From Ptychodera flava (taxonomy: Eukaryota; Hemichordata; Enteropneusta; Ptychoderidae), in NCBI RefSeq assembly GCF_041260155.1, contig NC_091930.1, forward strand, positions 19,048,841-19,112,840: a DNA stretch of 64,000 nucleotides, written 5' to 3'. Positions 12,601-25,700 of this stretch are shown here, piece after piece. Numbering within the stretch: position 1 is the stretch's first letter; every line of letters begins with the position of its first letter. Made by a program: the position numbers and the translations under genes. Under the pieces are notes generated by a model. The model saw only the letters and a program-made list of their open reading frames with translations. It was not told where the DNA came from and ran no database searches.

Positions 12601-15600
12601 GAAAAATCAAATTTACAAATCAAAAAGTTACAGCAACTAGATCATTATTTCCTGCACTTCCATTCGGTAAACAATTCTTTCATGCAAAGTTAGGAAGGCA
12701 TGGTTTTCATTTTTTAATCTTTAAACCCGTTAACAAAATTTATTTCAAGCACTGTGTATTACTCAATCACTGCCATCATACACATCCAATATGGCCGCAC
12801 AATTGTCAACAAATTGAAAGTACCTTTGCAAACTATGAAAACATGAGTTTGATGAGCTTCTTGAGAAGTTTTTTCAAGGTTTACACCCAATTTTTAAAAA
12901 TCCTGATTCCAATAAGGTAGCAAGATTGATCACATCTTCATTAGTCACCATCAAATACATTTGCAAGTAACCAATACGCAAAATTTTGAGTTTATTTACC
13001 ATGTGGAAGAAATTAAGATTTCACTAAATTCAAAATGGCTACTTATTCTTGCAACTGATCGAACTGCCATTTGCGCTAGATTTTAGAAAAATTGGTTTGA
13101 TGTGCATATACTGGGTACACAATGTACACATCAACTTATTTGTTTTTTAGACAGTAAGTTTGAAAGGAGTTTAAGAAACACAATATGGTCACAAGGTCCC
13201 ACGATCAGCGCAATTGCATTTCAACACAGTTAGGGGCTTGTGGTCAGTTAGTCACATACAAATTGAGTTGATTTACCTCATAAAAAAATTAATTTTAAGA
13301 TTTGTTACTAAATCTTATATGGTTACAATTGGTCATGGGACTAATTTGAATATCAAGGGTTAGGTGCACAAGGGGCCATGGATAATTAAAACACACACGC
13401 ATGGTAAAGGAAACTTCTCTGTTTAGGGGGAGGGGGTTTTTCTGTATTTTGATTACAGTGTGCAAAAATCGCACTAGAAGTTTTAGTATTGCAACATCTC
13501 TCTACACGTTTTTATGTATTGCAAAATATCGCTATATTGTTTGGCATGTACCAGGCGCTACACCATATATCCTTTTGACATACATGTGAATCAGCTAGTG
13601 CATGAGTAAAATAATGTTACAATCACTTTGGATACACAATTTCATTTCATTCGATTGGTTTTGTCATTGTTGAGCTGGCACTGAACAGAGATTATGTTGG
13701 GCGGTTGGTAGCGTATGCATGATATAGCAACGTAATTACAGACCGTTGGTATGCAGATAGAGAATGAGGCTTGGTTGGATTTTCACACTTCCAAACTTTC
13801 ATTTAGGGGAGGTGGGGAGGAGGTTGAGGCCAAATGCAATTACAGCGTTCTCACCGGGCCGCGATTCCGCGACATTCTCGCGTATTTTCTGTTTGTCGCG
13901 GATTTCTTGGGCGTGCGCGCCAATAGTGGCGCGCCTTTGAAATTATAAACTTTTGTGGTGCCAGCCGTACGGCCGGCCGGCCATATCATACAGCCAATAC
14001 TTTTCACCATGGACGTAAATGATTGACGCGAGTATTCACTTCCTGGTTGAAACCGAGGCAATCTGGAGGCAATACCCGTCAGAGGGCGTACTTAAGCCAC
14101 AGTCACTTGTGATTCGATACATGATGGCCGATGTGTGGATTCATTATTACGTATACCACACAGCGGCCGTCGTGTATTGAACCACACGAGACTGTGGTAG
14201 TCTGACGCACTTGACGTGTTCGCCTTGCATGCATATCGGTACATGTCCACGGAATTCGCGGAAGCTGGAGGCGTCATGAGCACGATAAATTTTTCATAGG
14301 CTACGACAACAATAATCCGAACTACGAAAACACAAGAATGTAAAGCTTGTATATGCCTAAGGAATTACATGAACATTTTTCGAAAACAACGAACTCGAAG
14401 CTGGTAGCATTATACTGTGAGTTCCGCATGGCAACCAAGGTCTTGACGGGAACGACGTTATAGTGTTTGTGCCGTTGAGATTCAGTGAATTTTTGTTCTC
14501 GAAAAATAACGCAACTTTGTCTGAGATAATTTTTAGGTCTTTGCTATGTTTGGAATCATGTATAAACTTCGCGGGAGATCCGTGTTGTGTGATGTTATCA
14601 GGCATTTGCTCCGTTCCTCGCCCACGCGACCTAGTACCCACGACTGGAAATGATCGACAACTGGCCCACTGCCGATTGATAATATTATTCCAAAAGTAGT
14701 TCCGAGGTTTAAATGTGGAATAGTTGGAGGAAAGTTCTCTTATTATGCAAAAAATTATCAATTCTTGGCTTGCGCATGTGATAAGTATATTATTCCAGGC
14801 GAACTTATACGTGAGAACATGGACGTCTTTTTTCCATGCTTCAATCAATTGACAAAATTTGTAGCCTTGGCTGGCGACCAAAATTTCACGTCAAAAGTTT
14901 ATGATTGTTTACAAACATCATAGGGATATGTTTCCTGACCTAAATAAATGCTGACGTGGCCTGTTCCTTCTGCTGGTTGTGAAAAGGGATTAGTGCGAAA
15001 AAAAGTAACTAATGACAGGAATCAACTGGGAGCTGAACGGCTGGACACTCTAGCAACTACTGTTATTGTAGAGGACCCCGAAATGGACTTTCACACTGGA
15101 AAGAACGAAAGTCCCATAGACTTTTCATTAAAAGGCACTGATATTCAATATCAGTTGATATGTTCACCGAATGTTTACAAAAAAGTTGTTAAGTTGAATG
15201 AGTTGTTGAGTCCTTTATTTTTTCCATGCACAGAATAAGGTTCGTATTTGCAGTTTGACTTTTTTAACATATTTATATATTGTCTCACAAAAATCATCCA
15301 TTGTCCCGCTTTTTTTGGTCATCGGGACAAAATGTCCCACAAATTTTTTTTCTGGTGAGAACACTGCAATTAGTTTCATTTACCGTGCTCATGTTTTAAT
15401 TATCCATGGCCCCTACATGTAACTATGATTGCCAATCACTGTGCATTGTTTCAGAAGAATTGGTGCAATGGCTACAGAGTTCTAGAAAGGCTAAAAAATA
15501 GGTGAAGTGAGAATAAAAATCCAGTACAGTCATTGTTTATGCCAGGTCAAGTGACTACCTTCACTTAAAATTCAAGGGTTGTCCCTTGCCCAAAACACTA

Positions 15601-16790
15601 TGCTACATTTGAGAATTACAGTATGTCAAGTGATTTTTGAGTTTTAAGTCCACAAAAAAGAGGGATGGAAGGAAAAACTTGAATATACACATGTACAAGA
15701 GGAGCGAGCCTAAAACTGTTGGCTTGGATGCCTAAATAAGCAATGACATCTCATGTGTAGAGCATAATACTTGGCCATATACACATTTTGAACTAAAGAG
15801 GGTGCATCGAAAGACCCAAGAGCTGCCACTATGTAAACCATAATTTGCTCTCCTTTTGTATGGCTATTCTTTGAATTCTACACTTACTAAATAGAGAATA
15901 CACTTTGAAAGAGTGTAGTACATACTCATTTCTCTCAGCATACAATTAACATTTTCTCCATAATGTTACATTTCCTGCCATGATCAACAACTGGCTTTAC
16001 AACAGAGAAAATAAAGATTTAAACTACAAAATCATGAATATGGAGTGTCATTGTTCTTGAAAGATTATGATGAGGAGGTGATCCACATCCATCAGTTTTA
16101 CACTTTTTCAGGTATGTGACCATTTTATGAGAACAGCAGCTGTATATCTTGTCAAAACTTTTTACCCAGTCCAAATCAGTGAGCAATAATGCTTCCAACC
16201 ATGTCCTTCAGTAAGCACGTTTACATGAACTAACTTTTATTTGAGATAAAATTACCAAAATAATGCAAAAATTGCACTTCTTGAGGCTTTAAGCTGGCTT
16301 AAAATACCTAACACAGACATACATGATTGGTGAATATGAATCTGACTAAAAAATTGTCACAGTTTTTGTGAAGAAATACTTTGGATTAATCTTGATTGAT
16401 GGTACATATTGCGAGCAGAGTGTGCTTACCCATTCCAGACATGTGGTACCACCACCACTAACTAGCGTCAGCAACTTTTTGTTCTTTGTTTGTTTTTGTA
16501 TTGTTTCTTGAACCTTGTGATTTGCTTGCCATGTATGACGATGCTTGCTGGAATTGATATGATGTAATATTAACCTGCCTGTGAGTTTTTGTACTAAGAA
16601 AATAAAGGCCTTCCTCAAATACTGAATTACCCCTATGCAAGGAACTCTATGAGGAATCAAAGATCCATGTGTGTATTACTTTTGCCTGTATATGTATAGA
16701 CAAAACTGGACAGACCAGGTACTTACCTCTGTATACAACAACCCTTTCCCTACTGGATCTGTCTGCTTACGAGGCATTTTCCTCGTGTAC
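3482..16790 (-). CDS. SET-domain methyltransferase-like gene, KMT5A/SETD8-like (4 exons found)
   Basis: Probable protein-lysine methyltransferase-like protein. Four coding exons on the minus strand join with GT/AG sites and compatible phases: 16777-16727, 12428-12299, 11237-11072 and 3668-3482. Together they give 178 codons: a short start (MPRKQTDPVGKG...), a basic linker (TRKRRN), the pre-SET segment DDRFEIRFIDSVKG, the SET N-part (KGVFAAKKFKKGDYL, SGERLS, SYMYFFKDKGK), the VIDATK strand, ARYVNDG, HLCLFAQRDI and finally LDLPWRK. The order and spacing match the compact KMT5A-type SET domain that is multi-copy in many invertebrates. Two points depart from active enzymes: the usual NHS-type motif is NDG, which relatives of this type are recalled to tolerate, and the Tyr-x-Tyr-Gly motif reads VYGRG, so the second tyrosine is absent. 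No stop was found after the last exon, so the 3' end is incomplete. The substrate is unknown. Confidence 0.82.
4655..4938. repeat. Minisatellite, outlying block (about 40-bp unit)
   Basis: About seven degenerate copies of a unit containing words such as AGTGTGCCCTTGTG, TTATACACTAGTAGAG and ATGTATGC. The same unit builds the large split array at 6872-10395, so the two blocks share origin. It lies in the last SET intron. Confidence 0.8.
4971..5625. mobile_element. Fold-back element with long diverged inverted repeats
   Basis: The segment 4971-5100 is an inverted, diverged copy of 5515-5625. Shared blocks, in order from each end, include AATCTC..ACAGAGATT, GCGGCGTGGA.AATT, AACC..AGCTAG, GAGTCTC-like and AATCTCTGC. 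The centre of about 400 bases has no coding potential I recognise. The divergence of the arms suggests an old insertion. The exact ends and target duplication could not be set. Confidence 0.6.
5630..6870. other. Intron sequence, no certain feature
   Basis: Lies in the last SET intron between the fold-back element and the main minisatellite. On the plus strand near 5866-5955 a frame reading CTTEEVELLLAIWQKEKL faintly resembles the first helix of Myb/SANT-like DNA-binding domains, but it stops soon after and has no clear splice sites. The word AAAATCCCTAAACAA occurs twice (about 6268 and 6484). Neither observation is enough for a feature call. Confidence 0.4.
6872..7266. repeat. Main minisatellite, part 1
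   Basis: Tandem units of about 40 bases around the core GTAGAGATGTATGCATAGTG followed by TGCCCTTGTGTTATACACTG. Unit length and sequence drift slightly, and some units are shortened. The array stops inside a unit at 7266, where a DNA element begins, and resumes in register at 8318. Confidence 0.9.
7267..8317. mobile_element. TIR DNA element A (non-autonomous, CAGGG ends)
   Basis: The first 15 bases (CAGGGAAAGACACTA) are the exact inverse of the last 15. The five bases CTTGT occur immediately on both sides (7262-7266 and 8318-8322); removing the 1,051-bp element and one CTTGT restores an uninterrupted minisatellite unit. Subterminal repeats of ACTTGCC are present near both ends. No transposase-like frame is seen. 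CAGGG ends are hAT-like and a 5-bp duplication would fit the hAT5 group, but the superfamily assignment is inference. Confidence 0.88.
8318..8677. repeat. Main minisatellite, part 2
   Basis: Continuation of the array between elements A and B, including two copies of a higher-order segment of about 170 bases (ACTCTTRCGTTATAC...AGTAGATATTTATGC) that also occurs in parts 1 and 3. Confidence 0.88.
8678..10117. mobile_element. TIR DNA element B (non-autonomous)
   Basis: A 27-base inverted repeat, identical in both arms, lies at 8683-8709 and 10087-10113 (starting TCCCTCCACAAAACGG). The 8 bases GTAGAGAT stand on both sides (8670-8677 and 10118-10125), and removing the element with one copy restores a perfect minisatellite unit, which fixes the ends at 8678 and 10117. 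The 8-bp duplication fits hAT or P elements, but the outermost 4-5 bases of the ends are not well matched and no transposase is visible, so the superfamily is unassigned. Confidence 0.85.
10118..10395. repeat. Main minisatellite, part 3
   Basis: Last part of the split array, fading into non-repeat sequence after about 10390. With the two insertions removed, parts 1-3 form one array of about 1.03 kb. Confidence 0.87.
11072..11237 (-). CDS. SET gene exon 3 (SET N-terminal half)
   Basis: Acceptor CCTTCAG, donor GTAAGT; 166 bases. It encodes KGVFAAKKFKKGDYLMWYSG, then ERLSQTEATERETLYD and SYMYFFKDKGKCMV. The G-x-G-V-F-A and Y-S-G-E elements and the aromatic YMYFF segment are hallmarks of the cofactor-binding half of KMT5A-type SET domains. 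Phase 2 out fits the next exon 7.4 kb away and yields MVIDATK. Confidence 0.9.
12299..12428 (-). CDS. SET gene exon 2 (basic linker and pre-SET)
   Basis: Bounded by TTTTCAG upstream and GTGAGA downstream; 130 bases, phase 0 in and phase 1 out. It reads a basic stretch (TRKRRNSPST), then EAEARKCVTEGKDIPQDDRF and EIRFIDSVK. The leftover G joins GG of the next exon to give glycine, restoring VKGKGVFA, the usual entry into a SET domain. Confidence 0.85.
13843..15366 (+). mobile_element. Decayed hAT transposon
   Basis: The ends CAGCGTTCTCACC and GGTGAGAACACTG are inverted repeats with one mismatch, and CAATTA flanks both sides (13837-13842 and 15367-15372). Near the right end the plus strand encodes a relic of the hAT transposase C-terminal dimerisation domain (see 14948-15238). 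The element lies in the first intron of the SET gene. The flanking duplication is 6 bp rather than the classical 8; it may be longer if the end is one base off. Confidence 0.85.
14948..15238 (+). pseudogene. hAT transposase C-terminal remnant
   Basis: The frame reads TWPVPSAGCEKG, then KKVTNDRNQLGAERLDTLAT and a hydrophobic segment VIVEDPEMDF. This matches the pattern P-V-S-S-A-x-C-E-R ... R-N-R-L ... E-x-L-D-x-L-M ... of hATC domains. The preceding FPDL block typical of the family is in another frame (about 14934-14945), so at least one frameshift separates them, and the rest of the transposase is not recognisable. Not functional. Confidence 0.7.
16727..16790 (-). CDS. SET gene exon with start codon
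   Basis: Acceptor ATGTTTCAG precedes this exon and donor GTAAGT follows it. The first ATG (16777-16775) opens 17 codons, MPRKQTDPVGKGLLYTE, ending in phase 0 and matching the phase-0 start of the exon at 12428. The 13 bases before the ATG would be 5' UTR, implying at least one more upstream non-coding exon. Start choice is by the only in-frame ATG in the exon. Confidence 0.7.
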
Positions 16791-16799
16791 CTGAAACAT

Positions 16800-19700
16800 A
16801 CGTGAATGGAAATTAACTAACACAAGATTGTCATGATTCAACAAGCCACAAAAAACAATCAATATCAAATGTGATCTGGAAATATCATTTCAAATAGTAC
16901 AGTTCCCCAAGTTTACTATAATTTCCGAAAGATTTAACTGCCTATAACACCAGCTGGCTGTATCTTTGCCCCTGGTGTTTCCTGTCCAGTCTAGTAGATT
17001 TGGTTTTACTATTAGGTTATCAGTCTGCACCATAACTCTTTCTTTCCATTACCATTGCATTATGGGTAATCTAGGCCAAAAAAAATGCCATTCTCTAAGA
17101 GATTCATCAAACAGTTAAAAAACCCATCTCAAACAACTTAGCATTTTAAACACTACTTAGCAATGCTCTATGATCTTTCTAACAATGATGTTGTGGCCCT
17201 AACATGAAGAGTACTATCAAAGTCACACTGGACAAAATTGCAAATTTTTATTGCTATGACTCCTCCTTTGAACTCTAACCCTAAATGTAAAACAATGCTA
17301 TTTTTTGTAAATACAGAACTTCTAAACTGTGTACTTTTCTATCCAAATAATGAAATGTCAAAATATGTCTTCACTAACCATCACTAGCTTTAATTTTGAT
17401 TTGATCAGCAACAATGCAAAGGTAGTAGAATGGCCGGAGTCTTCAAGGATTTTAAGGATTTTGAGACAAAACACTGACCAGTGGATCAGTGTACCGGTAG
17501 CTTGAAACCAGGAAGTAGAATTCTTTGAATAGCATTTTATGATTGAAACAAGGCCATCTGTTGCCACGTTCACACGGATTTACTGGCGTGTCAACAGCAG
17601 GATCTGTTAAAACACTATTTCCGGGATGGAGTAATAGTTTTGCAAGCTTGTACTTTTTTGTCCAATACCAACATAATTACGTGTATCATCAACAGTGTGT
17701 CACACGGTTACCGTAATCATCATCTAACACAATTTGAATGAACTTTGTGAAGGTACATTAGTGGTTTATAGACACTGTAAATGCATGAGCCTTTTCTGTT
17801 CAGACTGTACACAATGAAATATCATCAGAACAAATCGGTGTCAAATCCTTCCTGTCACCATGGCCACCACATGTGCACATCTAGACTTAATATTTTCGTC
17901 GACCTCATGAATCCCTTGGCTGCATGCGGTACAGAGCTGACATGTCCGCAACTTGGGTTCATCATTCAAATTGACAGCAGCTTTATTTCAATGTAAAACA
18001 GTGGCAACTTTGAAAATGCAATAATCTAAAGCCAATGACTGAATTCTTTCGTATGATTTCAGTAATTTTCAGAAAACAGCAATGACTGCTCGACAAGCTC
18101 GCATTTTGGACCGTCCCCAACTAACACATAGCAAACATAAAGTTGAGAAACATGTGGACCAAATCTGGCGATGTTCGTTAAATTCTTATATTAATTCTAT
18201 CCACAACCACATAATACTACGCGTTGCCATTTTCATAGACTTGCATCGTTAAATTATTCTCAAATGGAGAGCTACCTTTCTCCCCCTCCCCCCCCCCCCC
18301 CGATTTCCTTTTCACACTAAAATCAAACAAAGACTCTGCTTGCCCAAAAGATCGGTTAACTGTTGCCGGTTGTATACCAGATACTTTCTGGCAAATGATA
18401 CTGTCATACACAGAAGACGTCGCTTTGAACACATGATAGAGGGACAGTGCTGTAAATAACCTATCAGATAAGTGTTTCAGTGTCATTGAGAATGGTTTGA
18501 CCTTTGGCAGAGTTCATTTACCCACATAAAGTGTCATGCTTTGTGTTGAAGTGACAATTTTATATTTCATTGATGCTCGCTCAAAATTTTCGCTCAATTC
18601 CACAAAGAGGTGAGACAAAGGGGCTGAGTGAAGCCGACGACGTGACTTTAGAATTGGCCTATGATATTCTTACTTAGGTAAGGGGGACAGTTCAGAGGGA
18701 CACAGACTCATAAATAGTTGGGAAAACGTGCCATTTTCCCTTACGATGCAACCCGGGAACTTCGATGTCCCATTAATTTCTTTGATCTGAAAAGTGATTT
18801 TACCATATTGAACGACCCTGCATTATACACTCTGAAATCAGTGAAGGGGGTTATACTTGGAAGAGTGTAGTACTGAGGCGAAAGACTCGCTGAGAGGTCA
18901 CAGATTTACTGCAATGCCGTTATGCAACAGAACATGATAGAAACATGGAGGTAGTAGGAGAAGTGATCGGACGTGCATATTTCGTATGTCGCCAGTCGAT
19001 GGCTGTTCTGTTCAGTCTGTTCAGCTGTCTGAGCCCCCAGTATATACATTGAGTGAATCAATGGCCAGCTTTAGCGCGAACACTGGACTGACTGTCCTCA
19101 AATTTCAAATGGTCGCACATAAGGGACCGCGGTTTCCAACTTCCAAGACCATGGAGGTAGCAATGCCAAGACTAAATTTGGAATCGAACTTACAGCTTAG
19201 CGACCTCCATGTAAAACAACTTCCAGAAAATCATGGAAATATCCATTCCAAGCTGTCGTCGTGTGGGTGGTGTTGCCCAACTCATTTGCGAAACGCACAA
19301 AGGGGGCGAGGCATTGCCCCGGGCCCCGGGCATTGCCCAGGGCCCAAGACTCTCCAGCTTCTACGAGCTCATTTAGTGACTTTAGACTCAATATTAATGC
19401 GCGCTACGGCCAGCGCCAGGCGAGTGGGGCTTGAGAAAGTAAAAAAGTAGTCCAAAGCTAACGCTGCTATTGATTGGAAGGTGGTTTACTATTTTTAAAG
19501 AAATTTTGTTTCATATAAATGGACACGAGGACTTAATAAAATATTATTGCTCTTGGTTCGTCCATTGCTGAGCTGCTCAGGCGGCTCGACCGCGGACCAT
19601 CCGAGAACTTGCGGTTTTTTACATCATTTTTGCACCCGGGCCACAAACGCTGTGAAAACTGGTAATATTAAATTTCGGATTTTCAACCACCAAACCAAAA

Positions 19701-22700
19701 TTCAAAGTTTCAACATATATGAATGACAAACGTTCTAGTTCTGCCGCCCCCCCCCCCCAACACACAAATTTTTGTACCATATTCTCTCTTCCTACTGACG
19801 TCACGCTACTCTCAAATGCGCAAGCATATGCTTGTGGGCCGTATCACACTCCGACGTCTTCGACAGTCGCTCGTGTAGAAATCGGATCGGTGGCATGTCG
19901 TGTTGGGCCATGGGGTATGGCGCGTAATGCATGCAAAGGGCAAAACCATTCTAGATGAGGTATTGAGAATGGGCATTTACAACACTTTCCCGTAACTGCG
20001 ACATAAGGTTTTTCCCGCTAATTCCGGAGTATTTTTCTCTCCGTTACAAATTAGATGTGATAAGGTTAAAAAAAAAGTTCTCTCGAGAAACGGAACCGGT
20101 AGATATATATGGTTGAGGGCAAAAAATTCTGATTATTTTCGGAAATGAGAAAAAAAACGAGATTTAAAAAATTCTCCTTTGGAATTTGTTACCCTAATTC
20201 ATGGATTTGTTTCGTGGCAATGACTAGGATAGATAAGGTTACCAGAAATACATTATGTTTTTCACTCAGTGTGACAGTTTTGGGACGACCTCAGTTTTCG
20301 GACACTCCCTCAATGACATGCTGTTCGTTGTACTCACTTCGCTCCGTCCTGATAGCATTTACAAGTCATGTGACGGCATATTAATTCAGGTGACGCTGCT
20401 GTCCCGTTTCTTATTCGGTAGAAGCTATTTCGGGCGCTACAAACTTGGCGAAGTTACCACACCGTACGATACAAGGTGTCGAACGCAACACAAATAGACA
20501 GCCAATGTCTGATATCTAAGCGCCTAACACGTCGAAATATAGTTGCGTCGTCCATGGATTAAACGTAACTAATTTATCACATATTTTTACAAGCAGTTTT
20601 CTAAACACATCGAAATTGAAAATCGGGGTTTTGAAGCTTCAAAATATCAATATTCAGCCCCAACAATCACATTTCAAATACGACGTCCGATTATACTGTG
20701 ATAGCAGTCCGATCACTACGCACTCAACATGGGGTCAAAACTTTGACAACTTTTGCCCTCTAAATACCATTCCTTCGTGTTAACAGTTTGGGGATAAACA
20801 CATGATAATAAGATTTCGTGGTGCTCGTCATTTATGAAACGGCTTTGGACGTTCACCACCCTATCCGAAAACTGTCACACCGGGTGTATTTCTACTTTAT
20901 GGGTATAATTGTCAACAGTTATAACGTTCCCGTTGTTGTATTTCAGTCAATATTTTAATGTGTCAACAGGCATATAGCAAGATAATATTACGGCATTTAA
21001 AAAAGCATAATTGGCACCGTATGAGAGACGTTATACGCCCATCTGTGGACACTAATCGTTGCATGCTGAGCAGGAACTTTTGATTTGTGTGACGACAGGT
21101 AAAATGTTCTTTGTGGTGCTTGTTCCGGTGCGGTGCACGGTGGGTGTTTCAATTTCTTGTCTTTCAGTTCAGTGTTCTGTTCTCTGTCCTTCAGTCTGAG
21201 TTGCCGCAATCTCACAATTTGATGATGGTGGTGCTGTTGCTAGGATGATCGCCTCAGAGGCGGCGCAAATAAAAAAGGCTTTTCTATTTTCATGTCGGAG
21301 CTGAAATTTACGGTCGGTGGGGAGATGAGAAACACAAAAATAAAAAATGTCGCCCTTTATGGACCAGCCTGTACAGCAAAGCGTAAATATGAATTAATGG
21401 TGCACTTTCTCATAAAATATTGTAATTCTTCTATGCCAAGTCAGTAGAGATCTTGAGCATTTCTATATCACCAACACGAACTCACAACTTGCCAAGATGG
21501 GAGATTGTCTGGCTTACCAACATCGCGGAAGTACAAATAAGTTGCGAACGCAAGGAGAATTTTGCTGCTCAGCATGTATCATTCTGCGTGTTCTTGTGTT
21601 ATTATTACGCTGTGAGTCATTATGCATCGTGATCACTGCGGGACGGGACATTGTTTCTTATTCGGCAAAGTTTAACAGTTAGCGCGGATCTTGGTTGAGT
21701 ACAGGTCATGACGGCTCTCATCGAAACTACAGTACCGACTACCGTTATGAATATTCATGACCTATAAATCGCGTCCATATACTCGCGTGTATGATTCACG
21801 CATTATTCATTTAGTTCACAAATGAAATAAATAAAAACGTTATTAAGTTGGATTCCTTCATTTCCGTCATTTGTATTCGAAGACGATATTTGACATTGCC
21901 TTGTGCCTGTTTTGGCGCGATTACGGACGATGGTCGCAAGCGTATAAGCAACATTGAACAGCTAAAAATGTATAAATTTCTATTCAACAGAATATCGATT
22001 GAATGATTTTGCGATACTGCACACACAGTGGGGACGGCTTTTTGATTTCCCTTCATTCCGGTTTTTTCTCTTTCAGTTCACGATATATTTTATAAATCTC
22101 ATTTGCCTAAATTGACATCAAGTGCAATGCATGGTGAAATCCAATGTCATGTTCTTGGTTACAGAAATACGCCGATGTTTATGGTGCATGTACGCCTATT
22201 GCCATCATAATATATTGCTTCAACTAAATGCCACGAACACAGGACAAATTCAGATACAACATCCCAGGGTATATGCTTATATAGTCTAATTTAAATATGT
22301 ATTATACTATTAAAACGATGGGATTTTTGTATATCACTCATCAGAGCAATATACCATATTTGTTCGTCATTGCTGCTGAATCATGGATTTTAACAGGCGA
22401 GAAATGTGCAACCTGCCAAACGCATATTGAAAGCCATTGTTTTCTGGTATATGAGCTGAGTTGGAGTCAACATCGTAAAATGAACAGACATCTGAAAAAC
22501 TAAGCTGGTTTCATTTTTTTATTTCTCGTCAATTCCTTTCAACATTTTAGTTTCTACGAATCATGAAAGCTAACAATGCATAAAATGTTCTCGTTTTAAT
22601 TGAAGACATTGCGACCTGGCAACTGTCGAAAGCAATGGCAGTTTTTAGTGCCACTTGCATACTGATAAAGACATCGAGATTTTTTCAATATATTCCCATC

Positions 22701-25700
22701 TTTGTCAAGTTATAAATTACACATGCCTTTAGGCCTATATGATTAATGGATGAATGTTTGGCTTTTGAACGTCGTAAACTTGAGATTTTCATCAAAACAG
22801 AAACAAAACACTTACGGTATAGTGCGCACTTGGCGGGACATGAAATACAAAATGGCAGGTCGGCTCGCGGGCACTCGACTCTGTTGTTCTGAATATTGAT
22901 GGTCTGAATAAACTAAACTTATAAGAAAATAATAACTTTGATGATAACAGATAACTATGTAAGAATATTATAACAGAATGCCGTTCAGATTGCGAGATTT
23001 TGGTACAATGCGCGATACCCGACTCCGAACTTCGGGGTTATTGCAGCAACTTGAATGTATTTGTTGTCTTACTTGGGTATTTTCATCACTAATGCAGAAA
23101 ACGGACGTCTGAGAGATCGAACGTCGGAAATTCTGCGCCCGAGACCGAGCATTGTTATAAGTTGGGATTCCGTACAGGCACACAGTATCCTACGATAAAT
23201 ACGCATTACGTCCATATCGACATTGCATTTATTCGCATGCAACACGAACGATACTTGTCAAAAATACCTGCTGCACTCACACAGAAAATGGGTCAAGAGT
23301 TCAAATCAAAAGAGAAAAGTAACAATTTTTTCGTAAATTTACATAAGAACATGGCTTTTTTGGCATACTAAAAAATAGATTTGTCTCATTCTGTACCGCA
23401 TACCGTCGCGACATTCAGTGGTGGCATGCAGTGAAGTTACAGGATCTATATTTGATGGATAATTTGAACCGTGAACGTTAATTGTACCAGAAAACAAGCA
23501 GTTTTAAAATAATCCAGACTTGCGATGACTGCAACTGTTGATGAACAGTTGTGCAGATTCTGAGTGTGTTGGCCGATGCAGTCATAGCAACGTACCATCG
23601 TCATTCTCCTCCGCACTTCGAATACGCGCTTCACATACGCGGTGGTAAGAACTCTGCCTTGCATGCATGCCGCGGTGCAGAATGACCGGGTGTGAGAGAA
23701 AGAATAATCAATTGGGTGAACAAGAAGAATGCGACTGTTTCTATTTCCTTTTGTATAAATGATACTTCACGTCTGTCGAGGCTATTATTTTTTTAATCAC
23801 GATGTAATTGTAAGTTCTCCAACGGCAACAGAAACTAAAATACGAAATCATATTTAAACGCTTATCCCTTTTCCTGCCCGACAGTAATAACTGTATCACT
23901 TCCCCACCAGCCAAGTCAGTAAAAAGCGGTATTGAGCCAAAACATGACGTATCTTCACCCACTTGGCTTGGTATGTTATAGCATCTTTTGTCCAAAAAAA
24001 ATCAATTTTACAGTATTATGTTTTCAACAGCCTTCAAATGTACACTATTATGTTAAAATACATCATATGGGATACGTTGTGTTTCATTAATTTTAACCAT
24101 TTTGACCTGGTGGTGAAATATGGACTTGGCAGGAAAAGGGATTTATACACCATCATCATTTAAGAACAACAGAATGCCCGTGGTCGCCCTGGCTTGGTCC
24201 CGCAATGTGATGCTAAAGAGCATTTACCACAACGTCAACGAAAGGGGGTACATTGCTCCTCCAAACGCCACAAGTACCGCGCTGCGATATCACAGCCAAC
24301 TTCATAGTAGCTGTGGAAACATTTTCACTCCGGGGGGGGGGGGGTTGTTAAAATTATTTCCTTTGATATGCTAATGAGCGAAGGACAAAGGGTGACCTCT
24401 TTATGTTCCGACAAGTCTATATATGGGAGGCTTCTGTAGGAACTAGTTTTCTGGCTGTCGATCATTTTACAATGTAATAAATACATATTTTAAAAAGTTT
24501 TACATGTCACTGTAGACGTCGGACTTCAAAACTGATTGAAAACTAGCCGTATTCAATACTTGCCGCTGGTCGGTGTTCTCCAATTCAAGAGAGTCATGGT
24601 ACAATAGACGAAAAATCGTACCAGTTTGCACCATTCTCATTCCCGATGATCTGTATTTTATGATCTATTCTTTCGTAAAATAATGAGAGTTTGACCTGAT
24701 TACTGTGTCAAGTTGCGAAAGAAAGACCATGCTGCATATGGTTGTATAGTAATTAGTAGAATCCACATCATCTGACTCAACATATTTTTTATCATAGGGA
24801 CACCTTCCTCATCCAGATGAGAATTATGAAAAAATGAGTCACTGCTACATGTTTCTTCAAGTCCCAAGTCATATATTTGGCTTTGTTAATCGGGCAAATA
24901 AAAACATTCTGTACACTGGCCGGGATGTTCTGTTTTGAGCATCGCCATTCACATAGCTGTACGAGTATATGTTATATCGTGTCTTGTAGAGTATCAAATA
25001 GGCAATGACTGCCACCAAAGAGTATTATTGAAAATAAAATGTCGGAGACTATGCGAAGACTTGAAACACTTTTTTTTTCGCCATAAAGGAAAAAATCAAT
25101 ATTACCTGTAACCTATCTTCAAAGGTGCATCTATTATGAAAAATCCTTGGAAATGTATGTATATTTTACTTGCGTTTATGGAACTTTACATTGAAACATC
25201 ACGGGAATTCCTTAAAATTTCCTCCCTGTTTATTGTGTTATTCCTATTTGTTAAATTTGTTTAATTTACGCTATAATATCTTCAAGATAATGAACCTCAC
25301 ACATCTCAATATTTCGGCTATCCGCATAGACGAGTTGTACTCAAATAAAAACGGAGGACCAACGGCCCAAATCAAATCCACATTGAAAAACCGAAATAAT
25401 TTCTACATTTGGAGAACCACTGAGTCATGAGAAATCGGTGTCTTTAAAAACGTTCAGTACTACCGGTAAACCAAATTTACAAAAAACACTTAAAGTAACT
25501 TCTGATAAAGTCCGCTGCTGGAATGAATTTTTTTGAATACTCCTTTCCTTAGAAAATAAGCTGAAACATGTAAAGAACCAGAGATTCGTTCAGTTCACAA
25601 AAGGAGTGAGGAAATGAGCAATAAGCAGAGTTCAGGCAGGTATAGATCATTTTACTGAATCACACTCACTTCATTCAAAGTCTGGTTGACCTAAATTGGG

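Noticed and set aside
14357-14881. 174-codon minus-strand frame inside the hAT element
   Set aside because: No resemblance to transposase or host proteins; the hAT relic is on the other strand.
18986-19450. 154-codon plus-strand frame
   Set aside because: No recognisable domain, includes a GC-rich palindrome, and has no supporting splice or promoter signal.
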